A stretch of 64,000 bases of DNA from the NCBI GenBank assembly GCA_963812525.1, contig CAWEVL010000011.1, forward strand, positions 186,001-250,000, given 5' to 3'. The notes under the pieces were generated by a model. It searched no databases and was not told the DNA's origin. It saw only the letters and a list, made by a program, of their open reading frames with translations. Below, in pieces: positions 26,537-35,996 of the stretch (positions within the stretch are counted from its first letter, which is position 1; the number at the start of each line of letters is the position of its first letter). The position numbers and the translations under genes were made by a program. This DNA is from Bog-756 sp963812525 (GTDB lineage: Bacteria; Actinomycetota; Acidimicrobiia; Acidimicrobiales; RAAP-2).

Positions 26537-27717
26537 GCTCGGTCGGCGGTGCCGGGGCCAGCGGCACGGGGCGGCACCGGACCGGGCGGTGCACGAGGCC
26601 CGGCCCGGCCCTGGCCGCCGTCGCCCTGCTGGCCGTGGCGCTCGTCGGCCTCGTCCCGCCGTCGGTACCAGCCGGTGCGTCACCGGCCGGTCCGATCACC
26701 GCCCGGCAGCTGTCGGCCGGGGCCGATCACGCGTGCATCGTCAACGGGTCGTCCCGTCCCGCGGTGGCGTGGTCCGCACTCCGCAACCCGATCCTCTCCG
26801 AACCGGCCGGCGGGGTGAAGGACCAGGCGCTGGTGTGGTCGGACGGCCGCTGGCACCTGCTGTTCAGCTACGTGACCGACGACCCCTCCCGGGCCGGCGG
26901 CGTTCGGTGGGATGTCGCCGGCGCATCCAGCGCGGATCTGGACCACTGGTCGGCCGTCTCACCGTGGCCGGCCCAGCGGGGCGTCCTCGGGGTGGCCTCT
27001 CCGGATCTGGTCCGCGCCCGGTCGGGGCGGTTCGTGGTGACCTACCAGTCCGACCCCGGGGCGTCCCCGCCGTCGGACCGCCAGTCCCGACTGTTCTACC
27101 GGACCTCCTCCGACCTCCGTCACTGGTCACCGCCCGCACCGCTGGCCCAGAACCTGGCCCCCGCACCAGGCGACCGGATGATCGACGGTGCCCTGGTCTT
27201 CACCGGGAGCCAGCTCCTGGTGGGGTTCAAGTTCTCCTCGCCCACCCAGCCGGACGTGTTCGAGATGGCCCGTTCGGTCTCGGGCCAACTGCGGGGCCCG
27301 TGGGTGCTGGTCGGACGTCCGGCCATCACCGTCAACGGCGGCACCGTCGAGAACTACGAGTTCGTCCGGGTGTCGGGCCGGTGGCGACTTCTGGCCACGT
27401 CCGACAACCTCGACCAACCCTGGCTGTTCACCCTGGCCGGCCGACCCGACCGCGCCGAGGGGTGGCTGCACTGGAGTGACGGCTACCCATTGGACATCCC
27501 CGGGCAGGCCTTCGACACCGGGCCCGGGCTGTCGAGCCTCGGGTTCGAGCATGCCAACTCGGCCTATCTGTGCGTGACCGGCGCGTCGGGCGGTCACGAG
27601 GTCTACCTGCTGTACGCCGGGAGCACCGAGCTCACCCAGTTCGGCGGCTGGGGGCACGCGGCGATCGGGATCGCCCGCAGCCGCGACCTGGTGCACTGGC
27701 AGGTGCCACCGGGGTGA
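26533..27717 (+). CDS. Secreted GH43/GH32-like five-bladed propeller protein
   Basis: About 394 residues. The signal region is PGPALAAVALLAVALVGLVPP ending near ASPAGP. The mature part shows repeated blade motifs: KDQALVWSDGRWHLLFSYV, SPDLVRARSGRFVVTYQSD, MIDGALVFTGSQLLVGFKF, NYEFVRVSGRWRLLATSDN and AIGIARSRDLVHWQVP. This is the pattern of GH43/GH32/GH68-type beta-propellers. Catalytic acids cannot be assigned with confidence, so enzyme or binding protein are both possible. The GTG start overlaps the rhamnosidase stop by four bases, so it is co-translated and probably works on the same polysaccharide. Confidence 0.78.
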   Translation: MSSVGGAGASGTGRHRTGRCTRPGPALAAVALLAVALVGLVPPSVPAGASPAGPITARQLSAGADHACIVNGSSRPAVAWSALRNPILSEPAGGVKDQALVWSDGRWHLLFSYVTDDPSRAGGVRWDVAGASSADLDHWSAVSPWPAQRGVLGVASPDLVRARSGRFVVTYQSDPGASPPSDRQSRLFYRTSSDLRHWSPPAPLAQNLAPAPGDRMIDGALVFTGSQLLVGFKFSSPTQPDVFEMARSVSGQLRGPWVLVGRPAITVNGGTVENYEFVRVSGRWRLLATSDNLDQPWLFTLAGRPDRAEGWLHWSDGYPLDIPGQAFDTGPGLSSLGFEHANSAYLCVTGASGGHEVYLLYAGSTELTQFGGWGHAAIGIARSRDLVHWQVPPG

Positions 27718-27855
27718 GCCGGCCCGGCCGGTGAGGTCGGCGGCTTCCGTCGGCCGCCGACCGACGCCGAGGGACCCACCGCGGGGCACGCGGGTGGAGA
27801 CGACCCTGCCCGGCCGAGCGCCGGGCGGCTCTCGTCGCACCGCAGGTGGCCTGGG

Positions 27856-27861
27856 TAGAGT
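27856..27861 (+). promoter_or_regulatory. -10 box of the GH4 operon
   Basis: TAGAGT lies about 51 bases before the GH4 ATG, in a 195-base gap that otherwise holds nothing recognisable. A GGGGA ribosome site precedes the ATG. It would drive the five-gene run to 33693. Confidence 0.35.
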
Positions 27862-27912
27862 GTCCGGCGTGGGCCGTCGCCACCTCAGGGCCGGCCAGGG
27901 GGACCGATCGAC

Positions 27913-29262
27913 ATGCAGATCACCATCGTCGGTGGCGGCAGCTACCAGTGGACGCCCGAGCTGCTGGCCGACCTGCTGGGCACCGAGTCGCTCCACGGCG
28001 CCCACTACGTCCTGGAGGACATCGACCCCGCCCCCCTGGAGAAGATGAAGGCGCTGGCCGGTCAGCTCGACCAGGCCATCGGAGCGGGAGCCAGCTTCTC
28101 GGTGAGCACCGACCAGCGAGCGGCGCTGGAGGGCGCCGATTTCGTGATCGTCACCATCTCCACCGGTGGGTTCGACTCCATGGCCTTCGACCTCGACGTG
28201 CCGGCGAGGTACGGCGTCCGTCAGTCGGTGGGGGACACGGTGGGGCCGGGCGGTATCAGCCGGGCCCTGCGGAACATCCCGGTGCTGGTGGGGGTGGCCG
28301 AGGACATGGGCAAGGTGTGCCCGGACGCCTGGCTGCTCAACATCACCAACCCCATGACCTGCCTGACCCGGGCGGTGTGCCGGCAGACGGCGGTGCGCAC
28401 GGTCGGCCTGTGCCACGAGGTCGGGAACTGGTCGATGGACCTGGCCATCGCCCTCGGCCGACCCATGGAGTCGGTGCGTCCCACCGTGGCCGGGGTGAAC
28501 CACTTTCCGGTGGTGACGGCACTCGACGTCGACGGCCGGGACGGCTTCGCCATCCTGGCCGACATGGTGGAGGAGGCCGGGGGGCTGGCGGCGCTGGCCC
28601 CGCATCCGGGCCGGCCGGAAGCCGACTCCTTCTCCCGGCTCGACTTCGTCCAGCGGCACGCCCTCAAGCTCACCCTGCTGGACAAGTGGGGAGCCTTCCC
28701 GGCCGCAGGCGACCGCCACATCGCCGAGTTCCTGCCGTGGGTCCTGACCGAGTCGTCCCACTGGGGGGCCGACTTCAATCTCGAGCTCACGTCGATCGCC
28801 ACCCGCCAGGAGCATCAGGCGGGCTACATCGCCGACGTCGACGCCTGGCTGGACGGATCCAAGACCCTCCAGACCTGGGCCTCCGGTGAGCTGCCGGCCC
28901 TGGTCATCGACTCGCTGGTGACCGGCGAGCGGCGCGAGCTCCCGGCCAACATCCCCAATGCCGGCCAGGTGCCGGACGTGGCCGACGACGTGGTGGTGGA
29001 GTCGATCTGCGTGATCGACGACACCGGAATCCGAGGGCGCGACGTGGCCCCGCTCCCTCCGCCGTACGACGAGCTGGTGCGCCGGCACGTGTCCGTGGCC
29101 GAGCTCACGGTGCGAGCCGCCCTCGAGGGCGACCGTGGGTTGGCCGAGGCGGCCTTCTTCCTCGACCCCCTCGCCGGCCGGGGCGACCTCCATCAGACCG
29201 AGGCCATGGTGGCCGAGCTCCTGTCGGCCACGGCGGCGTGGCTCCCGAACTTCGCCCGATAG
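27913..29262 (+). CDS. GH4-family NAD+-dependent glycosidase
   Basis: A 449-residue GH4 enzyme. The NAD fold starts at once (MQITIVGGGSYQWTPELL), followed by ADFVIVTISTGGF, LLNITNPMTCLTRAV, the metal-binding Cys-His GLCHEVGN, and VAGVNHFPVV. GH4 enzymes cleave glycosides by oxidation at C3, elimination and re-addition, using NAD+ and a divalent metal. Members act on alpha-galactosides, alpha-glucosides, glucuronides or 6-phospho-glycosides, and the family alone does not decide. It is cytoplasmic and is the first gene of a tight operon with a beta-hydroxyacid dehydrogenase, aldolase, kinase and LarA-like protein. Confidence 0.92.
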   Translation: MQITIVGGGSYQWTPELLADLLGTESLHGAHYVLEDIDPAPLEKMKALAGQLDQAIGAGASFSVSTDQRAALEGADFVIVTISTGGFDSMAFDLDVPARYGVRQSVGDTVGPGGISRALRNIPVLVGVAEDMGKVCPDAWLLNITNPMTCLTRAVCRQTAVRTVGLCHEVGNWSMDLAIALGRPMESVRPTVAGVNHFPVVTALDVDGRDGFAILADMVEEAGGLAALAPHPGRPEADSFSRLDFVQRHALKLTLLDKWGAFPAAGDRHIAEFLPWVLTESSHWGADFNLELTSIATRQEHQAGYIADVDAWLDGSKTLQTWASGELPALVIDSLVTGERRELPANIPNAGQVPDVADDVVVESICVIDDTGIRGRDVAPLPPPYDELVRRHVSVAELTVRAALEGDRGLAEAAFFLDPLAGRGDLHQTEAMVAELLSATAAWLPNFAR

Positions 29263-29284
29263 GGCCACCATGAGGAGGACAGCC

Positions 29285-30172
29285 ATGCAGCTCGGCTTCG
29301 TCGGACTCGGGGCCATGGGCCTGCCCATGACCCGGCACCTGGTGGAGGCCGGCCACCGGGTGACGGTGTCGTCACGGAGCCCAGGGCCGGTGGACCGGGC
29401 CGTGGCCCTCGGGGCCATCGACGGAGTCGATCCGGCCCGGGTGGCCGCGGCCAGCGACGTGGTCATCCTCTGCGTCCCCAGCTCGCCGCAGGTGGCCGAG
29501 GTGGTGGAGGCCATGCTGCCCGTCCTCGGACCCGGGAAGGTCGTGGTCGACTGCTCCACCATCGATCCTGAGGTCTCCCGGGTCCAGCACCAGCGGGTGG
29601 CCGCCACCGGCGCGGGCTTCCTCGACGCCCCCCTGTCCGGGGGGACCGCCGGGGCCGAGGGGGGGACGCTGACCTTGATGGTCGGCGGGGCGGCGTCGAC
29701 GCTCGAGGCGGTGCGACCGGCGCTCGACCCCTTCGCCGGGCTGATCGTGCATGTCGGGGGCCCGGGCATGGGCCAGGTGGTCAAGTTGTGCAACAACCTG
29801 ATCTACGCCGCCCAGATGGTGGCCACGGCCGAGGCCTCGGCCCTGGCCATGACGTCTGGGGTCGACATGGCCAAGCTCCACGAGGTGCTGGTGCACAGCA
29901 CCGGGGACTGTGTAGCCGTCCGGACCCGGCTCCCGGTGGCCGGCGTGGTGCCGGACAGCCCCGCCACCAACGGGTGGAAGCCCGGCTTCATGACCGATCT
30001 CATGGCCAAGGACCTCGACCTGGCCCTGCACTATGCCGAGGCCGCCGGCGTCCCCCTGGCCACCACCGAGGTCACTCGGGAGGCGCTGGGCGCGGCTCAG
30101 GAGGCCGGCTACGGCCGCGAGGACTTCTCGGCCGTGGCCAAGGTGGTCTTTGCCCGGTCGGGGCTGGTGTGA
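29285..30172 (+). CDS. Beta-hydroxyacid dehydrogenase (3-hydroxyisobutyrate dehydrogenase family)
   Basis: A 295-residue NAD(P) enzyme. Cofactor motif LGFVGLGAMGLPMTRHLVEAGH; substrate motif FLDAPLSGGTAGAEGGTLTLMVGG; catalytic-Lys helix GQVVKLCNNLIYAAQM; the later KDLDLALHYA motif. In sugar-acid operons, family members oxidise aldonates such as threonate; that fits the neighbours (aldolase, kinase, LarA) better than valine catabolism. AGGAGGA sits a few bases before the ATG. It overlaps the aldolase gene by four bases. Confidence 0.9.
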   Translation: MQLGFVGLGAMGLPMTRHLVEAGHRVTVSSRSPGPVDRAVALGAIDGVDPARVAAASDVVILCVPSSPQVAEVVEAMLPVLGPGKVVVDCSTIDPEVSRVQHQRVAATGAGFLDAPLSGGTAGAEGGTLTLMVGGAASTLEAVRPALDPFAGLIVHVGGPGMGQVVKLCNNLIYAAQMVATAEASALAMTSGVDMAKLHEVLVHSTGDCVAVRTRLPVAGVVPDSPATNGWKPGFMTDLMAKDLDLALHYAEAAGVPLATTEVTREALGAAQEAGYGREDFSAVAKVVFARSGLV

Positions 30173-30936
30173 GCGGGGTGGGCTCGTCCCTCCCGACGCC
30201 GGCCCTGGTGCTGGCGGCCGACCATCGCGCCCGGGGTGTGATGACCATCGAGCGGTACTCGGACTACCTGGCCGCCGCCAGTGCGGCCCTGCCGCACTGC
30301 GACGGGATCCTGGCCACGGCGCAGCCGATGGAAGACCTGTCCCGCTCCGGCGCGCTCCGACCCGGGCAGCGCACCTACCTCTCCATCAACCGGACCGGAC
30401 TGGCCGGTGCCGCCTTCGAGCTGGACGACCGGCTGGTGGCCACGGTGGCCCGGGCGGCCGCCGACGGGTGGACCGGGGTCAAGCTCATGACGCGCATCGA
30501 CTACGCCGACCCGGACGGCGCCGCCGGGCTGGCCCTGCTCGGCCAGGTGCTCGAGGAGGCGCGGGCGTGCCGTCTCGAGGCCTTGATCGAGCCCGTGGTC
30601 TGGCGGCACGGGGCCATGTCCCGGGAGACGGACGACGTGGTCCGGGCCACGGTCATCGCCCACGACCTGGGTGCGCCGCTCCTCAAGGTCCCGGTCCCGG
30701 AGGTGACGCCGGGGGAGCCCCGGGTCGAGGCCGTGGGCCGCGTGGTGGCCAGCGTGGGGGTGCCGGTGCTGTTCCTCGGGGGGCCCCACCGCGGGGATGC
30801 CGAATCGATCCTGGAGGAGGCCGGCGACGTCATGGCCGGGGGAGGGGCGGGCCTGGCCCTGGGCCGGGCCATCCTCGAGGAGCCGTCACCGTCGGAGGCC
30901 GCCCGCCGGCTGGCGGCCGTCGTGCACGGCGGGTGA
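30169..30936 (+). CDS. Class I aldolase-like (beta/alpha)8 protein, Cgl0159/LsrF-like
   Basis: About 255 residues. LVLAADHRARGVMTIERYSDYL, YLSINRTGLAGAAFELDDRLV, GVKLMTRIDYADPDGAAG, LEALIEPVVWR and LLKVPVPEVTPGEP resemble the DeoC/LacD/LsrF-type class I aldolases, especially the Cgl0159 group seen near inositol genes of actinobacteria. A Lys in LLKVPVP is the likely Schiff-base residue. It would cleave a phosphorylated ketose or keto-acid made by the neighbouring dehydrogenase and kinase. The start GTG overlaps the upstream stop and the stop overlaps the kinase start, both by four bases. Confidence 0.82.
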   Translation: MSGVGSSLPTPALVLAADHRARGVMTIERYSDYLAAASAALPHCDGILATAQPMEDLSRSGALRPGQRTYLSINRTGLAGAAFELDDRLVATVARAAADGWTGVKLMTRIDYADPDGAAGLALLGQVLEEARACRLEALIEPVVWRHGAMSRETDDVVRATVIAHDLGAPLLKVPVPEVTPGEPRVEAVGRVVASVGVPVLFLGGPHRGDAESILEEAGDVMAGGGAGLALGRAILEEPSPSEAARRLAAVVHGG

Positions 30937-32430
30937 TCCTCACCCTCGATCTCGGCTCGAGCGGCACCAAGGTGGCCCTCTGGGATCCGGACGCCCCGGC
31001 CGGACAGGCCGGCCTCACGGCCTGGGCCGGGTACCCGGTCGCCACCGACCATCCCGGGCCGGGACGGTCCGAGCAGGACCCCGACGCCTGGTGGACGTCC
31101 CTCGTGGCGGCCTGCCAAGCGGTCCGGACCCGGGCTCCCGAGGCGTTCGCCGCCGTGGACGTGGTGGGGTGCACCGGCGCCCGCCAGACCATGGCCTTGG
31201 TCGACGGGGCCGGGCGGTCGCTGGGCCCGGCCATCGTGTGGTCGGACCGCCGGGCCGGCGCCGAGGCCCGGCGGATGGCGGAGCGGCCCGGTGTGGCGGG
31301 ACCGGCCCCGGCCGCCCACGGGATCCCCCTCGACGCCGCCTCGACGGCGGCCAAACTGGCGTGGCTGCGGGCCCACCAGCCCGAGCGCCTGGCGGCCAGC
31401 GCCTGGGTCCTGGCTCCCCGGGACCTGGTGGTGTGGTGGCTGACCGGCGTGGTGGCCACGGACCCCACCATGGCGTCCCGCAGCGGCCTCTACGACCTCG
31501 ACGGCGGCGTGGACGACGAGCTGGTCGGATCGTCGGCCCACCTGCTGGCACCCGTGGTCCCGGCCGACCGTCCGACCGGTCCCCTCCTGGCCCCGGCGGC
31601 CGACCCCCTGGGCCTGAGGGCCGGCACGCCGGTGGTCATCGGGGCCGGTGACCGGGCCTGCGAGGTCGTGGGCTCGGGGGCCACCGAGGCCTGTCCCATG
31701 GTCAGTTGGGGCACCACGGCCAACGTGTCGGTCCCCCTCGAGGTGGCGCCGCCCCAGGCCCCGGCCGGGGTCGTCCTGTCCCGGGGAGCCACCGGGGGAT
31801 GGCTCCTCGAGGGAGGGCTGTCGGCGGCCGGTTCCCTGCTGGCCTGGATCGGACGTCTGACCGGGGAGCCGGTGGGGACCCTGGCCGGGTGGGCCGCGGC
31901 GTGCCCGCCCGGTGCCCGCGGGGTGGTGGCGACGCCGTGGCTGGAGGGGGCCCGTGCCCCCTGGTGGCGGGAGGATGCCACCGTCGGCTTCGTGGGCCTG
32001 CACTCGTCACACGGCCCGGGCGACCTGGCCCGGGCGGCCTACGAGGCCGTGGCCTGGGAGGTGCAGCGCTGCCTGGAGGCCATCGGCCGCCGGGTGCCCG
32101 GGGGGGTGCCGCCGTCGGGACTGGCGCTCGGCGGGGCCGGGGCCGGCGTCGCCGTGTGGGCCGAGGTGGTGACCGGGGTGCTCGGGCTGCCCGCCCGGAC
32201 CCGCGCGTTCCGGTCAGGCGGCGTCGACCGGGGCCGCCCTGCTGGCCGCCCGGGCCGTCGGGATGGTGTGCGATCTCGATCGACTCGACCCGGTCGACCG
32301 TCGGATCGAACCGCCACCCGGGACGGTGCAGACCTACCGGGACCTGCGGGAGCGGTCCGACCGGGTGGTCGCTGCCTCCCTCGGACCCGACTGGCCGGGG
32401 CCCGGGCCGGGGGACGCGTCGTGCGGGTGA
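30933..32430 (+). CDS. FGGY-family carbohydrate kinase (interrupted by one +1 frameshift near 32214)
   Basis: About 498 residues after removing one extra base at 32212-32217. The N-terminal VILTLDLGSSGTKVALWD is the ATP-binding strand; VDVVGCTGARQTMALVDGAG, PAIVWSDRRAG and VVIGAGDRACEVVGSGAT belong to the FGGY fold. After the shift AASTGAALLAARAVGMVCDLD restores the final helix. It phosphorylates a sugar, polyol or sugar acid for the adjacent aldolase. GTGA overlap with the aldolase; its stop lies inside the first codons of the LarA-like gene. Confidence 0.87.
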
Positions 32431-33693
32431 CCCTGGCCTACGGCATCGGCGGGCTGTCCGTCGAACTGCCCGGCGACGCCGTGGTGGTGGATCCGAAGGG
32501 GTCGACCCCGCTGGACGATGAGGACGGGGCCGTGCGCCTCGCCCTCCGGGCCCCGCTGGCCGGTCCGCCCCTCGGAGCGCTGATCGGCGCCGACCACCGG
32601 GTGGTCGTGGTCTTCCCCGACCTCACCCGACCGATGCCCAACACCACGGTGCTGCCGCCCCTCCTCGACGAGCTGGCCCGGGCCGGGGCCGGTCCCGACC
32701 GGGTGGAGTTGCTGTGCGCCACCGGCACCCACCGCCGGGCCACGGACGACGAGTTGGCCGAGCTGGTGGGGCCGGCGGTCGTCGAGCGGTACCGGATCCA
32801 CCAGCACCGGTCCGATGACGACGACCACGTCGAGGTGGGCGCGGTGGACGGGGTCCCGGTCCTCCTCGATCGTCGGTACGTGGCCGCCGATCGCAGGATC
32901 GTGACGGGCTTCGTCGAACCCCACTTCTTCGCCGGCTGGAGCGGTGGCCCCAAGGGAACCTGTCCGGGCCTGGCCGCCACCTCCACCATCTTGGAGGCCC
33001 ACAGCCCCGCCCGCATCGCCGACCCCGGGTCGACCTGGCTGGCCACCGACGGGAACCCGGTGCACGAGTTCGTCCGAGCCGCCACCGGTCTGTGCCCGCC
33101 GGACCTGTCGGTGGACGTGACCATCGACGACCGCCGCCGACTGACCGGGGTGTTCGCCGGGAGCCTGCCCGACGGGCACCGGGCGGCGATCGAGGCCGCC
33201 GCCCGGTCGGTCACCTGCACCGTGCCCGGACGCTTCGACGTCGTCCTGACCACCAATGGCGGCCATCCGCTCGACCGCAACCTCTACCAGTCGGTCAAAG
33301 GGCTGGCCGCCGCGGAGCGGGTGGTGGCCGACGGCGGGATCATCGTCATGGCGTCGGCGTGCGTCGACGGGGTGCCCGACGACGGAGCCTTCGCCCGGAT
33401 CCTGGGCTCGGCCTCCGGGATCGAGGAGCTGGCCCGGCCGGGCGGGCCCGCGCAGGTGGACGGATGGCAGTCGCAGGTGCTGGGCAGGGTGCTCGGGTCG
33501 GGCCGAGGTGTGGCTGTACTCCGACGGCCTCAGCGACGGCTCGGTGCGTACCTCCAGGATGGTGCCGGTGCCCGACCCGGCCACGGCCGTGGCCGATGCG
33601 CTGGCCGCCCGGTCCCGGGCCCTCGGTCGACCGGCCCGGTTGTGCGTGCTGCCCCAGGGACCACTCACCGTGGCCACGCCGGCCCGACCCTGA
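32421..33693 (+). CDS. LarA-family nickel-pincer racemase/epimerase (one +1 frameshift near 33500)
   Basis: About 423 residues after removing one extra base at 33495-33503, the usual LarA length. VVVFPDLTRPMP (the DxTRP loop), ELLCATGTHRRATDDEL, and FVEPHFFAGWSGGPKGTCPGLA with the cofactor-anchoring Lys at about residue 178 are the family signature. LarA enzymes use a nickel pincer nucleotide to invert an alpha-hydroxyacid carbon; relatives include lactate, malate and sugar-acid epimerases. No larB, larC or larE is in the window, so cofactor synthesis must be encoded elsewhere. Last gene of the GH4 operon, pointing to an aldonate or lactate intermediate. Confidence 0.88.
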
Positions 33694-33766
33694 TCGGGGT
33701 CGGCGGCCAGCGGGCCTGGGCCGTGGCCAGACCCGCGGCGCCCGTGTCCGGCCAACCGCCCAGGGA

Positions 33767-33772
33767 TAGGGT
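33767..33772 (+). promoter_or_regulatory. -10 box of the MFS-LivF gene
   Basis: TAGGGT lies nine bases before the ATG at 33782, between the LarA stop and the transporter operon. The short distance suggests a leaderless or nearly leaderless mRNA. Confidence 0.4.
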
Positions 33773-33781
33773 GACTCCTCA

Positions 33782-35988
33782 ATGGCCGACCAGGTGGTGT
33801 TCGACTTCGCGGTACCCGACGAACTCCTCAAAGAGGTCGTCGCCAAGAGCAGCAATCCCGAGGCGGTCGCCGACCTGGCCACCATGCCCGGCACGGGGGA
33901 GGGCAAGCCGCCGCCCCTCATCGGGCATCCTCAACCGGTACGGCTACGCCCCCCTGGTGCTGCTGACCCTGGCCGCACTGGTGCCCGGCACCGTCGGGAA
34001 CGGCATCGCGCTCATCGGCACCAACCTCGAGCACTCCTTCCACATCCACGACGCCGCCCTCGGAGCGGTGACCTTCGTCGGATCGGTGGCCCAGCTGTTG
34101 TGGGCGGTGCCCCTGGCCCTGTGGGCCGACCGGGGGAGCCGCAAGGTGGTGGCCGGGGTGGCGCTCATCATCTTCTCCGTGTTCACCCCGCTGATGGCCC
34201 TGTCCCCCAACGTCTGGGTCTTCACCTTCCTCTACCTCATCGCCTCGATCGGGTCCGGGGTCAACAACACCGTCCACAACTCCTATCTCTCCGACGCCTA
34301 TCCCACCGAGGGCCGGGGGCGGGTGTTCAGTTGGCACAACCTCTCCGATCCGCTCTCTCAGACCGTGGGCATCCTCATCTTCGGACTGGTGGTGACGATC
34401 GGGCACAACTGGCGGTGGGGGATGCTGATCGCCCTGGTGGGGATCCCCATCGGGCTGTCGCTGTTCACCCTGCACGAGCCGGACAAGGGTCAGAACGAGT
34501 CCAGCCACATCCTGAAGGCCTCGGGCATGGACCTGCACTCCCAGCAGAGCGACGCCCCCCGGGTCCTGCTGGGCTCGGCCATCACCCGGCTGCTCAGGAT
34601 CCGCTCCATCTACTACGAGCTGGTGGCCGTGGCCATCCTGGGTTTCGCCGGGACGGCGGCCCCCCTGTTCGGGAACCTGTACTTCGTGCGGGTGTGGGGA
34701 CTGGACACCGCCCAGCGGAGCGAGGTCTACTCGATCATCGGACTGGCCGCCTTCCTCGGCCTCCCCTTGGCCTATGTCCTCGGCGACCGGTACTTCCGTC
34801 GGGCCCCCCAGCGTCCCCTGGTCATCGCCGGGATCTGCATCGCCGCCTACGGGGGCCTGTACGTGGCCTCGCTGTACATGCCCGAGCTGTGGATGGTGGT
34901 GACCCTGCAGTTCCTGGCCAACGCCGCCGTCTCGCCGCTGGCCATCTGCATCTTCCTGACGCTGGCGGCCACGGCCCCGGCGGAGATGCGCACCATCTGC
35001 TTCGCCATGTTCGGGGTGTACTCCCTGGTCTTCGGGGGGTTCGCCGGCGGCGTCCTCCTCGGGGCGGTGAGCGACGCCGTCGGTTACCGGAACGGACCGA
35101 CGGCGGCCCTCACCCTGATCGGTCCGGTCTGTGCCATCGGGGGGATCATGTTGCTCGTCGGCTCCCGTTACGTCCGGCGCGACATCACCCTGGTCATCGA
35201 GGACGTGCTGGAGCGCCACGCCGAGGGCGCCCGCCGGCAGGCCGGGGGCGAGGTCCCCGCCCTCCAGATCCACAACCTCGACTTCTACTACGGCACCAAC
35301 CAGGTCCTGTTCGATGTCAACCTCGAGGTGCCCCAAGGGCGAGATCGTGGCCCTGCTGGGCACCAACGGTGCCGGCAAGTCCACCCTGCTGCGGGCGGTG
35401 GCCGGCCTCGACCATCCCCACCGCGGGGTCATCCGTATCTTCGGGACCAACTGCACCTACCTCGAGCCCGAGCAGATCATCCAACGGGACGTGGCCCTCC
35501 TGGTGGGGGGCAAGATGACCTTCACCGGGCTGACCGTGCGCGACAACCTGGCCGTCGGTGCCCACTCGCTCCGGGGCCAGGGGCGACGGGCCCGCAGCGC
35601 CATCGACGAAGCGGTGGACCGCTTCCCCGAGCTGGCCCCCCGCATGCACCAGCCAGCCGGCACCCTGTCCGGCGGGGAGCAGCAGATGCTGGCCCTGGCC
35701 CGGGTCATGATGACCGCACCGAAGCTGCTGATGATCGACGAGCTGGCCCTGGGCCTGGCCCCCCTGGCCGTGGACCGGCTGATGGCCATCGTCCGTGAGG
35801 TCAACCGCCAAGGGACGACCGTGGTGCTGGTGGAGCAGAGCGTCAACCGGGCCATGAGCTTGGCCGAGCGGGCCTTCTTCTTCGAGCGCGGGGAGGTCCG
35901 GTTCGACGGGCCGACCGTCGACCTGCTGGAGCGCACCGACCTGCTGCGACCGGTCTTCCTGGGAGCGGCCGTGGACGGACTGGGCTAG
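33782..35988 (+). CDS. MFS transporter fused to LivF-type ABC ATPase (two +1 frameshifts)
   Basis: Removing extra bases at 33923-33925 (G run) and 35331-35334 (C run) gives one protein of about 734 residues. Residues 1-50 are a soluble segment (VVFDFAVPDELLKEVV). Residues about 55-460 are an MFS unit with about twelve helices, including VPLALWADRGSRKVVAGVAL (the cytoplasmic loop-2 motif) and VFGGFAGGVLLGAVSDAVG. Residues about 490-734 are an ABC ATPase: LLGTNGAGKSTLLRAVAG, LSGGEQQMLALARVMM, KLLMIDELALGLAP, as in LivF. The ATPase has no separate gene. It is followed after eight bases by LivHM and LivG genes, so the ATPase half should serve that importer. The fusion itself is continuous: no stop or start lies between the halves. 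Confidence 0.83.
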
Positions 35989-35996
35989 CGGTCCCG

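Noticed and set aside
27127..29796. Long open frame on the minus strand across the GH4 operon (and similar ones at 1-4 kb, 10.9-13.4 kb, 19.5-21.1 kb, 36-37.9 kb and 58.3-61 kb)
   Set aside because: Very high GC leaves antisense frames open. The translations are low-complexity Arg/Pro/Gly/His-rich with no family motifs, while the opposite strand has well-conserved proteins.
21346..35334. Programmed +1 ribosomal frameshifting as the explanation for the interrupted genes
   Set aside because: The nine sites share no slippery sequence, stop codon or downstream structure, and several lie in mid-domain. One gene would need four events.
30033..35798. A single 1,900-residue plus-strand open frame covering aldolase antisense-phase, kinase, LarA and MFS-ATPase
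   Set aside because: It is a chance run-on joining different genes through frameshifts and wrong-phase segments; motifs show separate genes with own starts and overlapping stops.
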